Counted from the stretch's first letter, positions 1 to 8,361 are shown. The stretch is 64,000 nucleotides of DNA from SHVO01 sp050246995 (GCA_050246995.1 JBFWVA010000004.1:315260-379259), one strand, 5' to 3'. The notes: a model not told the origin generated them from the letters alone. Made by a program: numbers and translations.

Positions 1-7
1 CGCGAGC

Positions 8-658
8 GTGCTCGCGCGGACCCCGTCGGCGGGTTCGCCCATGACCTTGTTCGTCACCGTGATGTTGTTCAGCATGTTCACGATGCTGCGCGGTCCGCTC
101 GGGATTTCGCGTCTTGCGCGCGCGGTGGGGACGATCCTGGAGCCGGAGCGGGGCACGGCCGATGAAATCGCGCCGCGTCCGCAGCCCCGCAAATTGCTGC
201 CGGTGCGCACCGTGGCGCCGGTCCGCGTTGAAGTCGATCAAGACTCGCATCTTCTGTCGCTGGCCCGAGTGACCTTGGCGCGCTTCTTCACCGAAGCCGC
301 GCCCGCCAACGCGGCGAAGGCCGTCGAGGATACGCTTGGCCGCCGCGGTCTCGCGCTTTATCTCGCCGGGGCTGTGAGTGAACTCGCGTCCCATCTCGAG
401 ATGCCCGCGCCCGGTGATCTTCTGGCGCAGATCGGCCCGGATCTTCTGCAAACCGCGGCGAAGGAAGCGCTCGGCGAAGCGCGCGATCTCGGCATGGCCG
501 ACTCCGCGCTGATGGCGGCGGGACGCGCGGGCATGCAGAAGTATGTGAGCCTCAAGGAGGAGCGCCCGTCCATGGCCACCGCGCTCGTCACTTGGCACAA
601 GGCCGTGCGCGCCGACGCGCAGATGCCGCCCGTGCTCCGGGATGCAAAAGCGTCATAG
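8..658 (+). CDS. Hypothetical protein, possibly cut at its 5' end
   Basis: The reading frame is open from the window edge and the first possible start is a GTG at 8, so the true start may lie upstream; an internal ATG at 41 is an alternative. From that ATG the product begins with a hydrophobic Phe/Met/Leu-rich stretch that could be a membrane anchor. A Pro/Arg-rich linker follows, then an Ala-rich, probably helical C-terminal two thirds. I recognise no family. It is convergent with ilvE and the two share a terminator. Codon use matches the neighbours, so it is likely a real gene of unknown role. Confidence 0.6.
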   Translation: MLARTPSAGSPMTLFVTVMLFSMFTMLRGPLGISRLARAVGTILEPERGTADEIAPRPQPRKLLPVRTVAPVRVEVDQDSHLLSLARVTLARFFTEAAPANAAKAVEDTLGRRGLALYLAGAVSELASHLEMPAPGDLLAQIGPDLLQTAAKEALGEARDLGMADSALMAAGRAGMQKYVSLKEERPSMATALVTWHKAVRADAQMPPVLRDAKAS

Positions 659-667
659 CCCAAAACA

Positions 668-696
668 AAACCGCCACAGCAATGCTGCGGCGGTTT
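668..696. terminator. Bidirectional hairpin terminator
   Basis: Arms AAACCGCCACAGCA and TGCTGCGGCGGTTT pair over 14 bp with one A-C mismatch around a tight loop. A-rich sequence lies on the left and T-rich on the right. It sits between the convergent ends of the first gene and ilvE, so it can serve both. Confidence 0.75.
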
Positions 697-719
697 GTTC
701 TTGAAACGAGAAGCCTAAA

Positions 720-1610
720 TTAGGCGGCGCTCGAGATGGGCGGCTTGCCGACGGCGATATCGAAGTCCGACATCAGGTTGCGGGAGATATCGCCCGGCGT
801 GAACTTGTACTGGCCGATCTCGCGCACCGGGGTGACTTCCGCGGCCGTGCCGGTAAGGAAGCATTCGGTAGCCTTGGCGAGTTCATCCGGGAAGATCGCG
901 CGTTCGACGACTTTGTAGCCGCGCTTGCGGGCCATCTCCATGACCGCACGGCGCGTGATGCCGTCGAGGAAGCAATCGGGCGTCGGAGTGTGGATTTCGC
1001 CGTTGAAGACGAAGAACACATTGGCGCCGGTGGCTTCCGCGACTTGACCGCGATAGTCGAGGAACATGGCGTCATCGTAGCCTTCGCGCTCGGCCTTATG
1101 CTTGCTGATCGTGCAGATCATGTAGAGGCCCGAGGCTTTCGCCTTCACGGGCTCGGTTTCCGCCGACGGGCGCTTCCAATCGGACCACTGCAGGCGCACG
1201 CCCTTGAGGCGCGCTTCCAGGCTGAAGTACTGCGCCCATTGCCAGCTGGTGATCGCGACATTGATGCGTGTGTCCTGCGCGCCAACACCCATCATCTCGC
1301 TACCGCGCCACACCACCGGACGCACGTAGGCGTCGGTCTGGTTGTTGGCCTTCAATGTTTCATAGGTGGCGTCGTTGATCTGCTTCGCCGTGAAGGGGAT
1401 CGTCATGTCGAGCATCTTCGCGGAGAAGAACAGGCGTTCGGTGTGTTCTTCCAGCTTGAACACCTTGCCGCTGTAAGCGCGCTCGCCCTCGAATACCGAG
1501 GAGGCGTAGTGAAGGGCATGGGTAAGGATGTGGACCTTCGCCTCCCGCCAGGGAACGAGCTGGCCGTTCATCCAGATAAAGCCGTCACGATCGTCAAACG
1601 AAGCGCCCAT
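720..1610 (-). CDS. ilvE: Branched-chain amino-acid aminotransferase
   Basis: A class IV PLP aminotransferase that interconverts Ile, Leu and Val with their 2-oxo acids, using glutamate/2-oxoglutarate, in the cytoplasm. The 296 residues match the usual family length. The catalytic lysine is K158 in AKASGLY, and the EATGANVFF segment near residue 192 plus the FLTGTAAEV segment near the C-terminus are family hallmarks. The ATG is preceded by GGAGGTCTCC, a strong ribosome site. It is divergent from the MarR-type gene across a 200-bp AT-rich spacer, an arrangement common in alphaproteobacteria. No oddities. Confidence 0.95.
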   Translation of the reverse strand: MGASFDDRDGFIWMNGQLVPWREAKVHILTHALHYASSVFEGERAYSGKVFKLEEHTERLFFSAKMLDMTIPFTAKQINDATYETLKANNQTDAYVRPVVWRGSEMMGVGAQDTRINVAITSWQWAQYFSLEARLKGVRLQWSDWKRPSAETEPVKAKASGLYMICTISKHKAEREGYDDAMFLDYRGQVAEATGANVFFVFNGEIHTPTPDCFLDGITRRAVMEMARKRGYKVVERAIFPDELAKATECFLTGTAAEVTPVREIGQYKFTPGDISRNLMSDFDIAVGKPPISSAA

Positions 1611-1736
1611 GGAGACCTCCTAACGCGCGGACGCGCCTCGGCTTTTTCCGTGACGCGTAATTTTATTACTCTATTAGACGTATTCAACGTAATATTCGAA
1701 ACGTCTTCAGATGAGCATGCGTAACAAATGGAACCA

Positions 1737-1761
1737 ATTATGTCAATACAGCTGACATAAT
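1737..1761. promoter_or_regulatory. Perfect 9-bp inverted repeat, candidate MarR operator
   Basis: ATTATGTCA and TGACATAAT are exact reverse complements separated by 7 bp. The site lies in the AT-rich spacer between ilvE and the MarR-family gene, 50 bp before the latter's start. MarR proteins usually bind such palindromes in their own promoter, so autoregulation is the simplest reading. Control of ilvE from the same site is possible. This is inference from sequence and position only. Confidence 0.5.
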
Positions 1762-1810
1762 CGTCCCACACGCTATGCTCAGGGTGAAGCTTTCGAGAAA
1801 GTGCGCGACC

Positions 1811-2302
1811 ATGGCCGAACCAAAAACCATCGTCAATCCGCTGTTCCTGCGTGAGGACGACCTCCGCCAAGCCATTGAATTGTTATTCTTTGCCTACCGC
1901 GACTTCACCGCGCGGGGTGACGCCATCCTCGCGCGGCAGCACTTCGGCCGGGCCCATCACCGCATCCTTTATTTCGTCGGCCGCTATCCGGGCATCCCGG
2001 TCGGCGACCTGCTCGATATCCTCAACATCACAAAACAAAGTTTGTCCCGAGTCCTCAGCCAGCTCGTACGCGAGGAATACGTGTTGCAGAAGCCGGGCAC
2101 ACGCGATCGCCGCCAGCGCCTTCTGTACCTGACCGACAAAGGCAAGGCCTTGGAGCGCGAACTGACCAGCGAGCAGCGCATGCGCTTCGCCGCCGCCTAC
2201 AAGGACGCCGGCGCCGTGGCGGTCGAAGGCTTCCGCAAGGTAATGCTGGGCATCATGGACGCCAAAGCCCGCAAGCGCTTCCTCAGCCCCTTCGAAACAT
2301 GA
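1811..2302 (+). CDS. petP: MarR-family regulator, PetP-like
   Basis: A winged-helix MarR protein of 163 residues. The segment LLFFAYRDFTA...GRAHHRILYFVGRYPG followed by DLLDILNITKQSLSRVLSQLV (recognition helix) and TRDRRQRLLYLTDKG (wing) matches the alphaproteobacterial PetP group described beside petR in Rhodobacter capsulatus. I chose the ATG at 1811 rather than 1775 because homology starts there and GAGAAAG lies upstream. Its stop overlaps the next start as ATGA, so it is translationally coupled to the response regulator. Its ligand and targets cannot be read from sequence; the palindrome 50 bp upstream suggests autoregulation. Confidence 0.85.
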   Translation: MAEPKTIVNPLFLREDDLRQAIELLFFAYRDFTARGDAILARQHFGRAHHRILYFVGRYPGIPVGDLLDILNITKQSLSRVLSQLVREEYVLQKPGTRDRRQRLLYLTDKGKALERELTSEQRMRFAAAYKDAGAVAVEGFRKVMLGIMDAKARKRFLSPFET

Positions 2303-3018
2303 ACGCGCCCTCCTCCACCATGAGCAGCGAGCCCTATCCGCCGCACATCCTGGTGGTGGACGACGACACCCGCCTGCGTACGCTGCTCAAGAAGTTCTTG
2401 GGTGAGAGCGGCTATATGGTCAGTGCGGCGGCGAATGCAGCCGAGGCGCGGCGCCAAATGAGCGCCCTGACGTTCGATCTTCTGGTGGTGGATGTGATGA
2501 TGCCCGGCGAAGACGGCTACGCCCTCACCAAGACCATACGCACGCACAGCAATGTGCCGATCCTGATGTTGACGGCCATGGGCGAGGCGACGAACCGCAT
2601 CAGGGGGCTCGAGCTCGGCGTCGACGATTACATGGCCAAGCCGTTCGAGCCGAAGGAGCTCGTCTTGCGCATCGGCTCGATCCTGCGCCGCGCGCCGCCG
2701 CCATCACAGTCCATTTCAAAGACAGAACTCAAGTTCGGCGCGTGCCGTTATGACGTGGTGCGCAAGCAGCTCACGCAGAACGGCGACGCCGTACATCTCA
2801 CCGTGGCCGAAAGCGAGCTTCTGCACACCCTGGCCCAGAAGGCCAATGAAGCGATCGAGCGTTCCGATCTTGGCGTCACTGAGGAAGCGGGATTCAATCC
2901 GCGCACGATCGACGTGCAGATCACCCGCCTTCGGCGCAAGATCGAGCCGGACCCGCGTCAACCGCGTTATCTTCAGACGGTGCGGGGCACGGGCTACATG
3001 CTGAGAACGGATCCATGA
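2299..3018 (+). CDS. petR: OmpR/PhoB-class response regulator, PetR-like
   Basis: The receiver domain (about residues 15-130) has the acidic pocket DDD at 21-23, phosphoacceptor D65 in VVDVMMPGEDG, and K114 in AKPFEPKE. A winged-helix effector follows (about 140-237) ending in the RYLQTVRGTGYML signature. At 239 residues it has normal length. It overlaps both the MarR gene before it and the histidine kinase after it by 4 bp, giving a three-gene coupled operon. PetR of Rhodobacter capsulatus is required for petABC expression; here petABC lies about 36 kb away, so the functional link is inferred from homology only. Confidence 0.88.
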   Translation: MNAPSSTMSSEPYPPHILVVDDDTRLRTLLKKFLGESGYMVSAAANAAEARRQMSALTFDLLVVDVMMPGEDGYALTKTIRTHSNVPILMLTAMGEATNRIRGLELGVDDYMAKPFEPKELVLRIGSILRRAPPPSQSISKTELKFGACRYDVVRKQLTQNGDAVHLTVAESELLHTLAQKANEAIERSDLGVTEEAGFNPRTIDVQITRLRRKIEPDPRQPRYLQTVRGTGYMLRTDP

Positions 3019-4409
3019 CGCCCCTGGATAAATCCGGCGCGCCGGGCGCGCATATGCCGCAAGCCTCCTGGCTGAAATGGCCGGAGCCTGCAGCGCTTGA
3101 GCGCATCATGCCGCGCACGCTGATGGCGCGCGTCAGCCTCACCATCGTCGTGCCGCTGATCCTCGTGCAGCTCATCTCGACTTATGTGTTTTACGACAAT
3201 CACTGGGACACCATGAGCCGGCGTATGACGCAGGACCTGGCGGGCGATATCGCTTCGGTCTCGGCGTTGATGGTCGAATTCAAGGACCCGGCCCAGCGCG
3301 AATGGGTGGCGGCCAACGCCAAACAGACAATGGAACTCGACATCAGCTTCACGGCGGGGGCCAAGTTGGAGCGTGTCGACGCGGTGAGCGAGCCGGAGGA
3401 TTTCGCGCTTTTCCGGGAAGCTTTGCGCGGCGTATTGCGTCAGCCCTTCTCCATCGACCGTTTCGCGTTCCGTACCGACCGTCTGGTGGCGATCCGTGTG
3501 CAGACGGAAGACGGCGTCATCAACGTCCTTGCGCCGCGCCGGCGCATCTTCTCCAACAGCACGCTTGTATTCGTCATCTGGATGGTCGGCTCGTCGATGC
3601 TCCTCTTCGGCGTCGCGACCGTATACCTGCGCAGCCAAGTGGCCATCGTGCGCCGCCTCGCGCGCGCGGCGGAGAATTTCGGCAAGGGCCGTGAGGTGCC
3701 GGACTTCCCGAGCGACGGCCCTTACGAAGTGCGCCAGGCGGCGCGCGCGTTCAATTTGATGCGCGCGCGCATTCAGCGTCAAATCGCACAACGCACCGAG
3801 ATGCTGGCGGGCGTCTCGCACGACCTGCGCACACCGCTGACGCGCCTCAAGCTTCAACTCGCGATGATGGAGAACCGCGCGCAAGATATCGCCGACCTGC
3901 GTGAAGATGTCGCCGAAATGGAACGTATGCTGGAGGCCTATCTGGCCTTTGCCAGGGGTGACGGCGCCGAGGAAGCCGCCCCGGCCAATGTCGCGGCGTT
4001 GATCGAAGACGTGGTCGGCCGGTTCCGCCGCGACGGACGCGGCATCGGCCTCGCGATGACCGGGCTGCCCAAGCAAATGGCGCTCAAGGCCGTCGCGTTC
4101 GAGCGCTCGCTGGGCAACCTCATCAGCAACGCGGTGCGCTACGGCACGCGCGTTGAAGTCCACGCGCGGCGCATCGAAGGCTCGCTCCACATCGATGTGG
4201 ACGACGACGGCCCCGGTATCCCCGCCGACAAACGCGAGGAAGTCTTCCGGGCCTTCCATCGTCTGGAACCCTCGCGCAACCTGGAGACCGGCGGCGTCGG
4301 CCTGGGTCTGACCATCACCCGCGATATCGTGCGCGGCATGGGCGGGGAAGTGACCTTGGGCGACAGCCCATTGGGCGGCCTTCGCGCGACGGTCAGCATT
4401 CCACTCTAA
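3015..4409 (+). CDS. EnvZ-type membrane sensor histidine kinase
   Basis: 464 residues. Membrane segments lie at about 40-60 and 183-205 with a 120-residue periplasmic sensor between them, then HAMP (about 206-258). The HisKA dimerisation domain carries phosphoacceptor H269 in GVSHDLRTPLTRLK. The HATPase domain shows the N box (LGNLISNAVRYG), G1 (VDDDGPGIP) and G2 (GGVGLGLTI). It is coupled by ATGA overlap to the PetR-like regulator and is presumably its kinase. The N-terminal 30 residues look like a cytoplasmic extension; a later start near residue 33 is possible. The signal sensed is unknown. Confidence 0.9.
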   Translation: MTPLDKSGAPGAHMPQASWLKWPEPAALERIMPRTLMARVSLTIVVPLILVQLISTYVFYDNHWDTMSRRMTQDLAGDIASVSALMVEFKDPAQREWVAANAKQTMELDISFTAGAKLERVDAVSEPEDFALFREALRGVLRQPFSIDRFAFRTDRLVAIRVQTEDGVINVLAPRRRIFSNSTLVFVIWMVGSSMLLFGVATVYLRSQVAIVRRLARAAENFGKGREVPDFPSDGPYEVRQAARAFNLMRARIQRQIAQRTEMLAGVSHDLRTPLTRLKLQLAMMENRAQDIADLREDVAEMERMLEAYLAFARGDGAEEAAPANVAALIEDVVGRFRRDGRGIGLAMTGLPKQMALKAVAFERSLGNLISNAVRYGTRVEVHARRIEGSLHIDVDDDGPGIPADKREEVFRAFHRLEPSRNLETGGVGLGLTITRDIVRGMGGEVTLGDSPLGGLRATVSIPL

Positions 4410-4440
4410 AAAAACCCGCCGTGCTTTGCGGCACGGCGGG
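4408..4440 (-). terminator. Rho-independent terminator (leftward), possibly bidirectional
   Basis: CCCGCCGTGC and GCACGGCGGG form a perfect 10-bp stem with a 6-nt loop. A run of seven A lies on the left, so on the minus strand the stem is followed by seven T. This terminates the leftward receiver gene; the hairpin may also end the rightward petP-petR-kinase operon. Confidence 0.85.
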
Positions 4441-4475
4441 CAAGTCAGAGTGCTCGCCTCAAGAACTTCAAGAAA

Positions 4476-4886
4476 TCAGTGGATATCGTTGGCCGATAGG
4501 CGCGCGATAGAGATGGCTTGGAGCAGGTGCTCCTCGTTCACAGGTTTATCCAGGACGATCAGCACACCGGCGCGCAGCGCGCGCTGCCTGAGGGCCGCGT
4601 CGGCGCGGCCGGTGAACATGATAACGGGAACCTTGATATCGCGGGCGCGCAAGGTCTCGACAAGCTCCACGCCCGTCATGCCGGGCATGTGATTGTCGAG
4701 CACCAGGCAGTCGCCGTGTTGGATGAGTTCAGCGTCCAGGAAGGCGGCGGCCGATTCGAAGGCGCTGACCGGCAGGCCGTGGGATTCCAGAAGAGCTCGG
4801 GTGGAATCGCGCACCGGCTCGTCGTCATCAACCACAAAAACCGACGGTTCACGCGGGGCCATGTAACTCTCGAATGCCATGTTCAT
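4476..4886 (-). CDS. Stand-alone receiver-domain protein (FixT-like position)
   Basis: A single CheY-like receiver with no output domain: acidic residues in FVVDDDEPVRD, phosphoacceptor Asp in CLVLDNHMPGMTG, Thr in FTGRAD and Lys in LDKPVNEEHL. It lies just downstream of fixJ on the same strand with a 100-bp gap holding a TACGTAG motif. In Sinorhizobium and Caulobacter a FixJ-induced single-receiver protein, FixT, inhibits FixL, and this gene has the right architecture and place. Unlike the iron-sulphur FixT described in Caulobacter it has only one cysteine. The start at 4886 is uncertain; 4862 has a GAGAG site. The negative-feedback role is inference. Confidence 0.75.
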   Translation of the reverse strand: MNMAFESYMAPREPSVFVVDDDEPVRDSTRALLESHGLPVSAFESAAAFLDAELIQHGDCLVLDNHMPGMTGVELVETLRARDIKVPVIMFTGRADAALRQRALRAGVLIVLDKPVNEEHLLQAISIARLSANDIH

Positions 4887-4922
4887 GGTCAGGACCCTAC
4901 GCGAGCAGGTATGCGCTCGATA

Positions 4923-4929
4923 TACGTAG
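4923..4929. promoter_or_regulatory. Candidate FixJ box (TACGTAG)
   Basis: TACGTAG, matching the published FixJ core, lies about 40 bp upstream of the stand-alone receiver start and downstream of fixJ. A second TACGTA lies in the fixL/fixK spacer. The motif is short and could be chance; the two positions are what make it suggestive. Confidence 0.4.
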
Positions 4930-4985
4930 TCATCCTTAGAATATGAGGGCACTCGCTACCACCCTTACGCGTGTCTTAGGGGGCT

Positions 4986-5621
4986 TCAGGTGGCGGCGGA
5001 GATCTCGATTTTCGCGGCGAGCGCCATGCGCACCAGGTCGGACAGACTGCGCGCCTGCATCTTCTCCATCACCCGACCCCGATGCACTTCCACCGTGCGG
5101 GGTGAGATATCCATGCGGTGGGCGATCACCTTGTTCGGGCGTCCCGCGACAAGATGTTCCATCACCTCGCGTTCGCGCGCGGTGAGTTGGGCGATGCGGG
5201 TCTCAGCCTCCTGGGTCACGGCGCTTTCGCCCCGCGTGCGGCGGCTCTGCTCCAGCCCGCGCTCGATGCTCGCGCGCAAGACCACGTCGTCGAACGGCTT
5301 CTCGATGAAATCTACCGCGCCGGCTTTCATGGCGCGCACGGCCAAGGGGACGTCGCCGTGGCCCGTGATGATGATGACGGGCAGCCCCCACGCGCGGCGG
5401 ATGATCTCTTCCTGGAGTTCAAGCCCATCCATATCGGGCATGCGGATATCGGCGATCACGCAGCAGGCGTCCTTGGGCTTGTAGCCGTTCAGGAACGCCT
5501 TGGCGGACTCGAACGCCTCGACGGCTAATCCCTCGGCTTCGAGCAGCGCGGCGAGGGAATCGCGCACCGCCGCGTCGTCATCAACCACGAAGATCGAACC
5601 GTTCACGGCGCCCTGGGTCAT
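4986..5621 (-). CDS. fixJ: FixJ-family response regulator
   Basis: 211 residues: receiver (about 8-122) with acidic pocket DDD at 14-16, phosphoacceptor D58 in VIADIRMPDMDGL, T in IITGHGD and K in IEKPFDD, a linker, then a LuxR-type helix-turn-helix (about 143-205; LTAREREVMEHLVAG...NKVIAHRMDISPRTVEVHRGRVMEKM). It overlaps the fixL stop by 4 bp and so is coupled to its kinase. Phosphorylated FixJ proteins activate fixK-type genes at low oxygen; a divergent fixK-like gene lies just beyond fixL. Strong family match. Confidence 0.92.
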   Translation of the reverse strand: MTQGAVNGSIFVVDDDAAVRDSLAALLEAEGLAVEAFESAKAFLNGYKPKDACCVIADIRMPDMDGLELQEEIIRRAWGLPVIIITGHGDVPLAVRAMKAGAVDFIEKPFDDVVLRASIERGLEQSRRTRGESAVTQEAETRIAQLTAREREVMEHLVAGRPNKVIAHRMDISPRTVEVHRGRVMEKMQARSLSDLVRMALAAKIEISAAT

Positions 5622-7141
5622 CGCACTACCTCTTCCTCATCCCCGTCATGCGCGACAGGTAGCTGAAAACTAAATGTTACGCCGCCCTCGGCATTCGCTG
5701 CGGCGGTCATCTTGCCCCCGTGGGCCTCAACTATAGAGCGACAGATGGATAGGCCAATGCCCATTCCGTCACTCTTGGTCGTCACGAAGGGCTGAAACAG
5801 CTTCGAGGCGACCTCCTCCGAGAGTCCCGGTCCCGTATCGGCAACCGCCACCTTCACGAAAGTATCGTTTTCAAGAGTCGTCGAAAGGCAAAGCTCGCGC
5901 CGTGCGCGGCCCGCCATGGCTTCCAGCGCGTTGCGCACCAGGTTCAGGACAATTTGCTGAATCTGAATCTTGTCGATCAGCACATGCGGCAGGTTCTCGC
6001 CGAGCTTGGCTGTGACCGTGACACCCGAGTCAGAAGCGCCCACAAAGGCCAGCGCCACGGCCTCCTCGACCACCTTGTTGACGTCCTCGCGGGCCCGGTT
6101 GTCTTCGCGCTTTTCGACAAAGTCGCGCAGGCGGCGGATGATCTGGCCGGCCCTGAGCGTTTGGCCGGCGGCCTTGTCGAGCAGTTCTTGGACCTTCGGC
6201 CGGGTCGCCTCAAGGCCCTGGTCGAGCGTGCGCCGCGCCGCCTTGACGTAATTGGCCGCCGCAGTCAGTGGTTGATTGAGCTCATGGGCCAGCGCCGAGC
6301 TCATCTGCCCCATGGCCGTAAGGCGCGAGACATGAATCAGCTCCGCTTGTAGATCCTGCAAGCGCCGTGCGGCCCCTTCCCGCTCCGTGATATCGCGGAT
6401 GAACCCGGTGAACAGGCGGCGGTTGCCGATCCGAACCTCACCGATGTTCAGCTCCATGGGAAAGGTCGAACCGTCGCGGCGTAAACCCATGACGACGCGC
6501 CCGATGCCGATCACGCGCTTTTCGCCGGTAGTGCGGTAGTGGGAAAGATAGCCGTCGTGGCGATCGCGGTAGACCGGCGGCATCAGCATCTTGACGTTCC
6601 GGCCTAGAACTTCGCTCTCTAGATATCCGAACAGCCACACGGCGGCGGCGTTCAAGGATTCGATAAGCCCCATTTCATCGATGACGATGATGGCGTCCGG
6701 ACCGGTTTCGAAAACGCTGCGCAGGCGCTCCTCGCGCTCGCGGATCGCGTTCTCGGCCTCCTTTTGGGCGGTGATATCTTGGATGAAGCCGACAAAGAGA
6801 CTTTTGCCTTCGAGCGTCCCCTCTCCCATCGAAAACAAGATCGGGAAGGCGGACCCGTCTTTCCGCCGGCCGACCATCTCGCGCGGCAGCACCGTGCCGC
6901 CCCTGTCGGGGCGCAGGATCTCGTCCAGCGGGGGTGGATTGTCGAGCAGAACCGAGATGCTCTTGCCCACCACATCGGCCGCGGTATAGCCGAACTGACG
7001 CTCGCACATGGGATTGAACAGCTGCACATCCCCGGCGGCATCGGCGACGACAATGCCGCTCGCCGCAGTGGTGACGAGTATATCGAAGCGCGCGTGCACC
7101 TCCGCGGCGGAAAGACCGGCTATTTGCCCAGGGCTCTCCAT
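5618..7141 (-). CDS. fixL: FixL oxygen-sensing histidine kinase with a heme PAS domain
   Basis: 507 residues: PAS1 (about 20-128), PAS2 (about 138-256), HisKA with H286 in SALAHELNQPL, and HATPase (GPGLSEEV, GMGIGLSI). PAS2 carries the FixL heme motif: H195 in RHDGYLS aligns with the proximal heme ligand (H200 of Bradyrhizobium FixL), and R209 and R215 align with R/H214 and the oxygen-gating R220. The residue matching R206 is His (H201). PAS1 lacks a heme His. No membrane segment is seen, so it is a soluble sensor like Bradyrhizobium FixL. It is coupled to fixJ and divergent from fixK. Confidence 0.93.
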   Translation of the reverse strand: MESPGQIAGLSAAEVHARFDILVTTAASGIVVADAAGDVQLFNPMCERQFGYTAADVVGKSISVLLDNPPPLDEILRPDRGGTVLPREMVGRRKDGSAFPILFSMGEGTLEGKSLFVGFIQDITAQKEAENAIREREERLRSVFETGPDAIIVIDEMGLIESLNAAAVWLFGYLESEVLGRNVKMLMPPVYRDRHDGYLSHYRTTGEKRVIGIGRVVMGLRRDGSTFPMELNIGEVRIGNRRLFTGFIRDITEREGAARRLQDLQAELIHVSRLTAMGQMSSALAHELNQPLTAAANYVKAARRTLDQGLEATRPKVQELLDKAAGQTLRAGQIIRRLRDFVEKREDNRAREDVNKVVEEAVALAFVGASDSGVTVTAKLGENLPHVLIDKIQIQQIVLNLVRNALEAMAGRARRELCLSTTLENDTFVKVAVADTGPGLSEEVASKLFQPFVTTKSDGMGIGLSICRSIVEAHGGKMTAAANAEGGVTFSFQLPVAHDGDEEEVVR

Positions 7142-7221
7142 GGTCTAACCCCGGCTCACGATGGCATTTCTCCGCACATTTAGGCCGCAAACCACCGCAA
7201 AACCGCCGCTCGGGACCGGCA

Positions 7222-7227
7222 TACGTA
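7222..7227. promoter_or_regulatory. Candidate FixJ core in the fixL/fixK spacer
   Basis: TACGTA, followed eight bases after its end by CGTA, lies about 80 bp before fixL and 100 bp before the fixK-like start. This fits FixJ activation of fixK and perhaps autoregulation of fixLJ. Identified by motif and context only. Confidence 0.4.
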
Positions 7228-7323
7228 AAAACCCGTACGAACAACCCCCAATTTTAGACGGAGGCATCCTCGTCCATCCTCATCCCGTAGAAGAATAGTT
7301 ACCCGATGGGCGAGGAGCCTAAC

Positions 7324-8022
7324 ATGCTGCAGACGGTCCCTGGAACTCTCACGAACGACCATGACGCGACGTCATGGGCCAAGGAGAGCTACGTGTCCAC
7401 GGCGCGCGCGTTTGATCTGCTCGCCGGGCACGGCACGCGCATCACCGTCAAGCGCGGCGAGGAGATTTTCGCCGAGGGTGACTCCGCCGAGAGCTGCTAT
7501 CGCCTCATCGAGGGCAGCATCCGCCTCGTCAAATTGATGGTCGATGGCCGCCGCCAGGTCTGCGAGTTCCTGAAGACCGGAGACCTGCTCGGCTTCGAAA
7601 CCGACGACGAATATTATTTCTCCGCCGAAGCGGTAAGCGACTGCACGCTGGTGCGTTACTCGCGCCGCGCCGTCGAAACGCTGCTGGTGGAAGACAAGCT
7701 GTTCGCGCGCCACGTACGCAAGGTGACCGCGCGCGGCCTGCAAGACGCTTATCAGCGCATGGTGCTGTTGTGCCACAAGTCGGCGCAGGAACGCATCGCA
7801 TGGTTCCTTCTCGATATGGCCGACCGCGCCGGCATCGAGAACGGATACATCCATCTGCCGATGACGCGCACCGACATCGCCAACTACCTCGGCATGGCGA
7901 TCGAGACGGTCAGCCGCGTGCTGGGCCAGCTCAAACAGAACGGCGCCATCATTCAGAAGAGCCTCAACCGCATTCAGCTCGTCGACCGCGACGCGCTCGA
8001 ACTCTTACGCGGCGAGGTGTAA
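7324..8022 (+). CDS. fixK: CRP/FNR-family regulator, FixK-like
   Basis: 232 residues: cyclic-nucleotide-binding fold (about 25-140) and a Crp-type winged helix (about 150-225) with the recognition helix MTRTDIANYLGMAIETVSRVLGQLK. The FNR-type N-terminal cysteine cluster is absent, as in FixK. The ATG at 7324 is preceded by GAGGAG at good spacing, so I prefer it to the ATG at 7306. It is divergent from fixLJ with a candidate FixJ site between. FixK proteins switch on high-affinity oxidases and microaerobic genes; no clear TTGAT-N4-ATCAA target was seen in this window. Confidence 0.85.
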   Translation: MLQTVPGTLTNDHDATSWAKESYVSTARAFDLLAGHGTRITVKRGEEIFAEGDSAESCYRLIEGSIRLVKLMVDGRRQVCEFLKTGDLLGFETDDEYYFSAEAVSDCTLVRYSRRAVETLLVEDKLFARHVRKVTARGLQDAYQRMVLLCHKSAQERIAWFLLDMADRAGIENGYIHLPMTRTDIANYLGMAIETVSRVLGQLKQNGAIIQKSLNRIQLVDRDALELLRGEV

Positions 8023-8211
8023 CGAGCCCGGCGGCCGATGGGAAGATACGCGAACCGCAGTTACCGGATCCCCGCGTTGGCAGTTGTGATGTGGCTTGGG
8101 TCCCCTCCCCGTCGCCACGGATGAGCCGCCTCCGCGCCGTGTCTGCAGAAGCGATCAACCATCGGCCGCCGTACGTTTTTGATCTTGTCAGCTTCGGCGA
8201 GGGCCGGACGC

Positions 8212-8256
8212 AATGGGCCGCAGCCGCCATATAAGGCGGCGCGGCCCATTCTTTTT
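8212..8256 (+). terminator. Strong Rho-independent terminator of the fixK-like gene
   Basis: AATGGGCCGC-A-GCCGCC pairs with GGCGGC-GCGGCCCATT (16 bp with one bulged A) around ATATAA, followed by CTTTTT. Apart from this, the 339-base stretch 8023-8361 shows nothing I recognise. Confidence 0.92.
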
Positions 8257-8361
8257 CCCGCCATAGCATTTCAACGGAAATTCACCGGCGAATACGGAAC
8301 AAGGGCGGCATCCTTACGTTGTCGTTTCCAGTTTGATGCTAAGCCTGTCGAGTGACGTAAG

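Noticed and set aside
2994..4259. Minus-strand open frame across the histidine kinase gene
   Set aside because: Antisense shadow; the plus strand encodes complete HAMP, HisKA and HATPase motifs.
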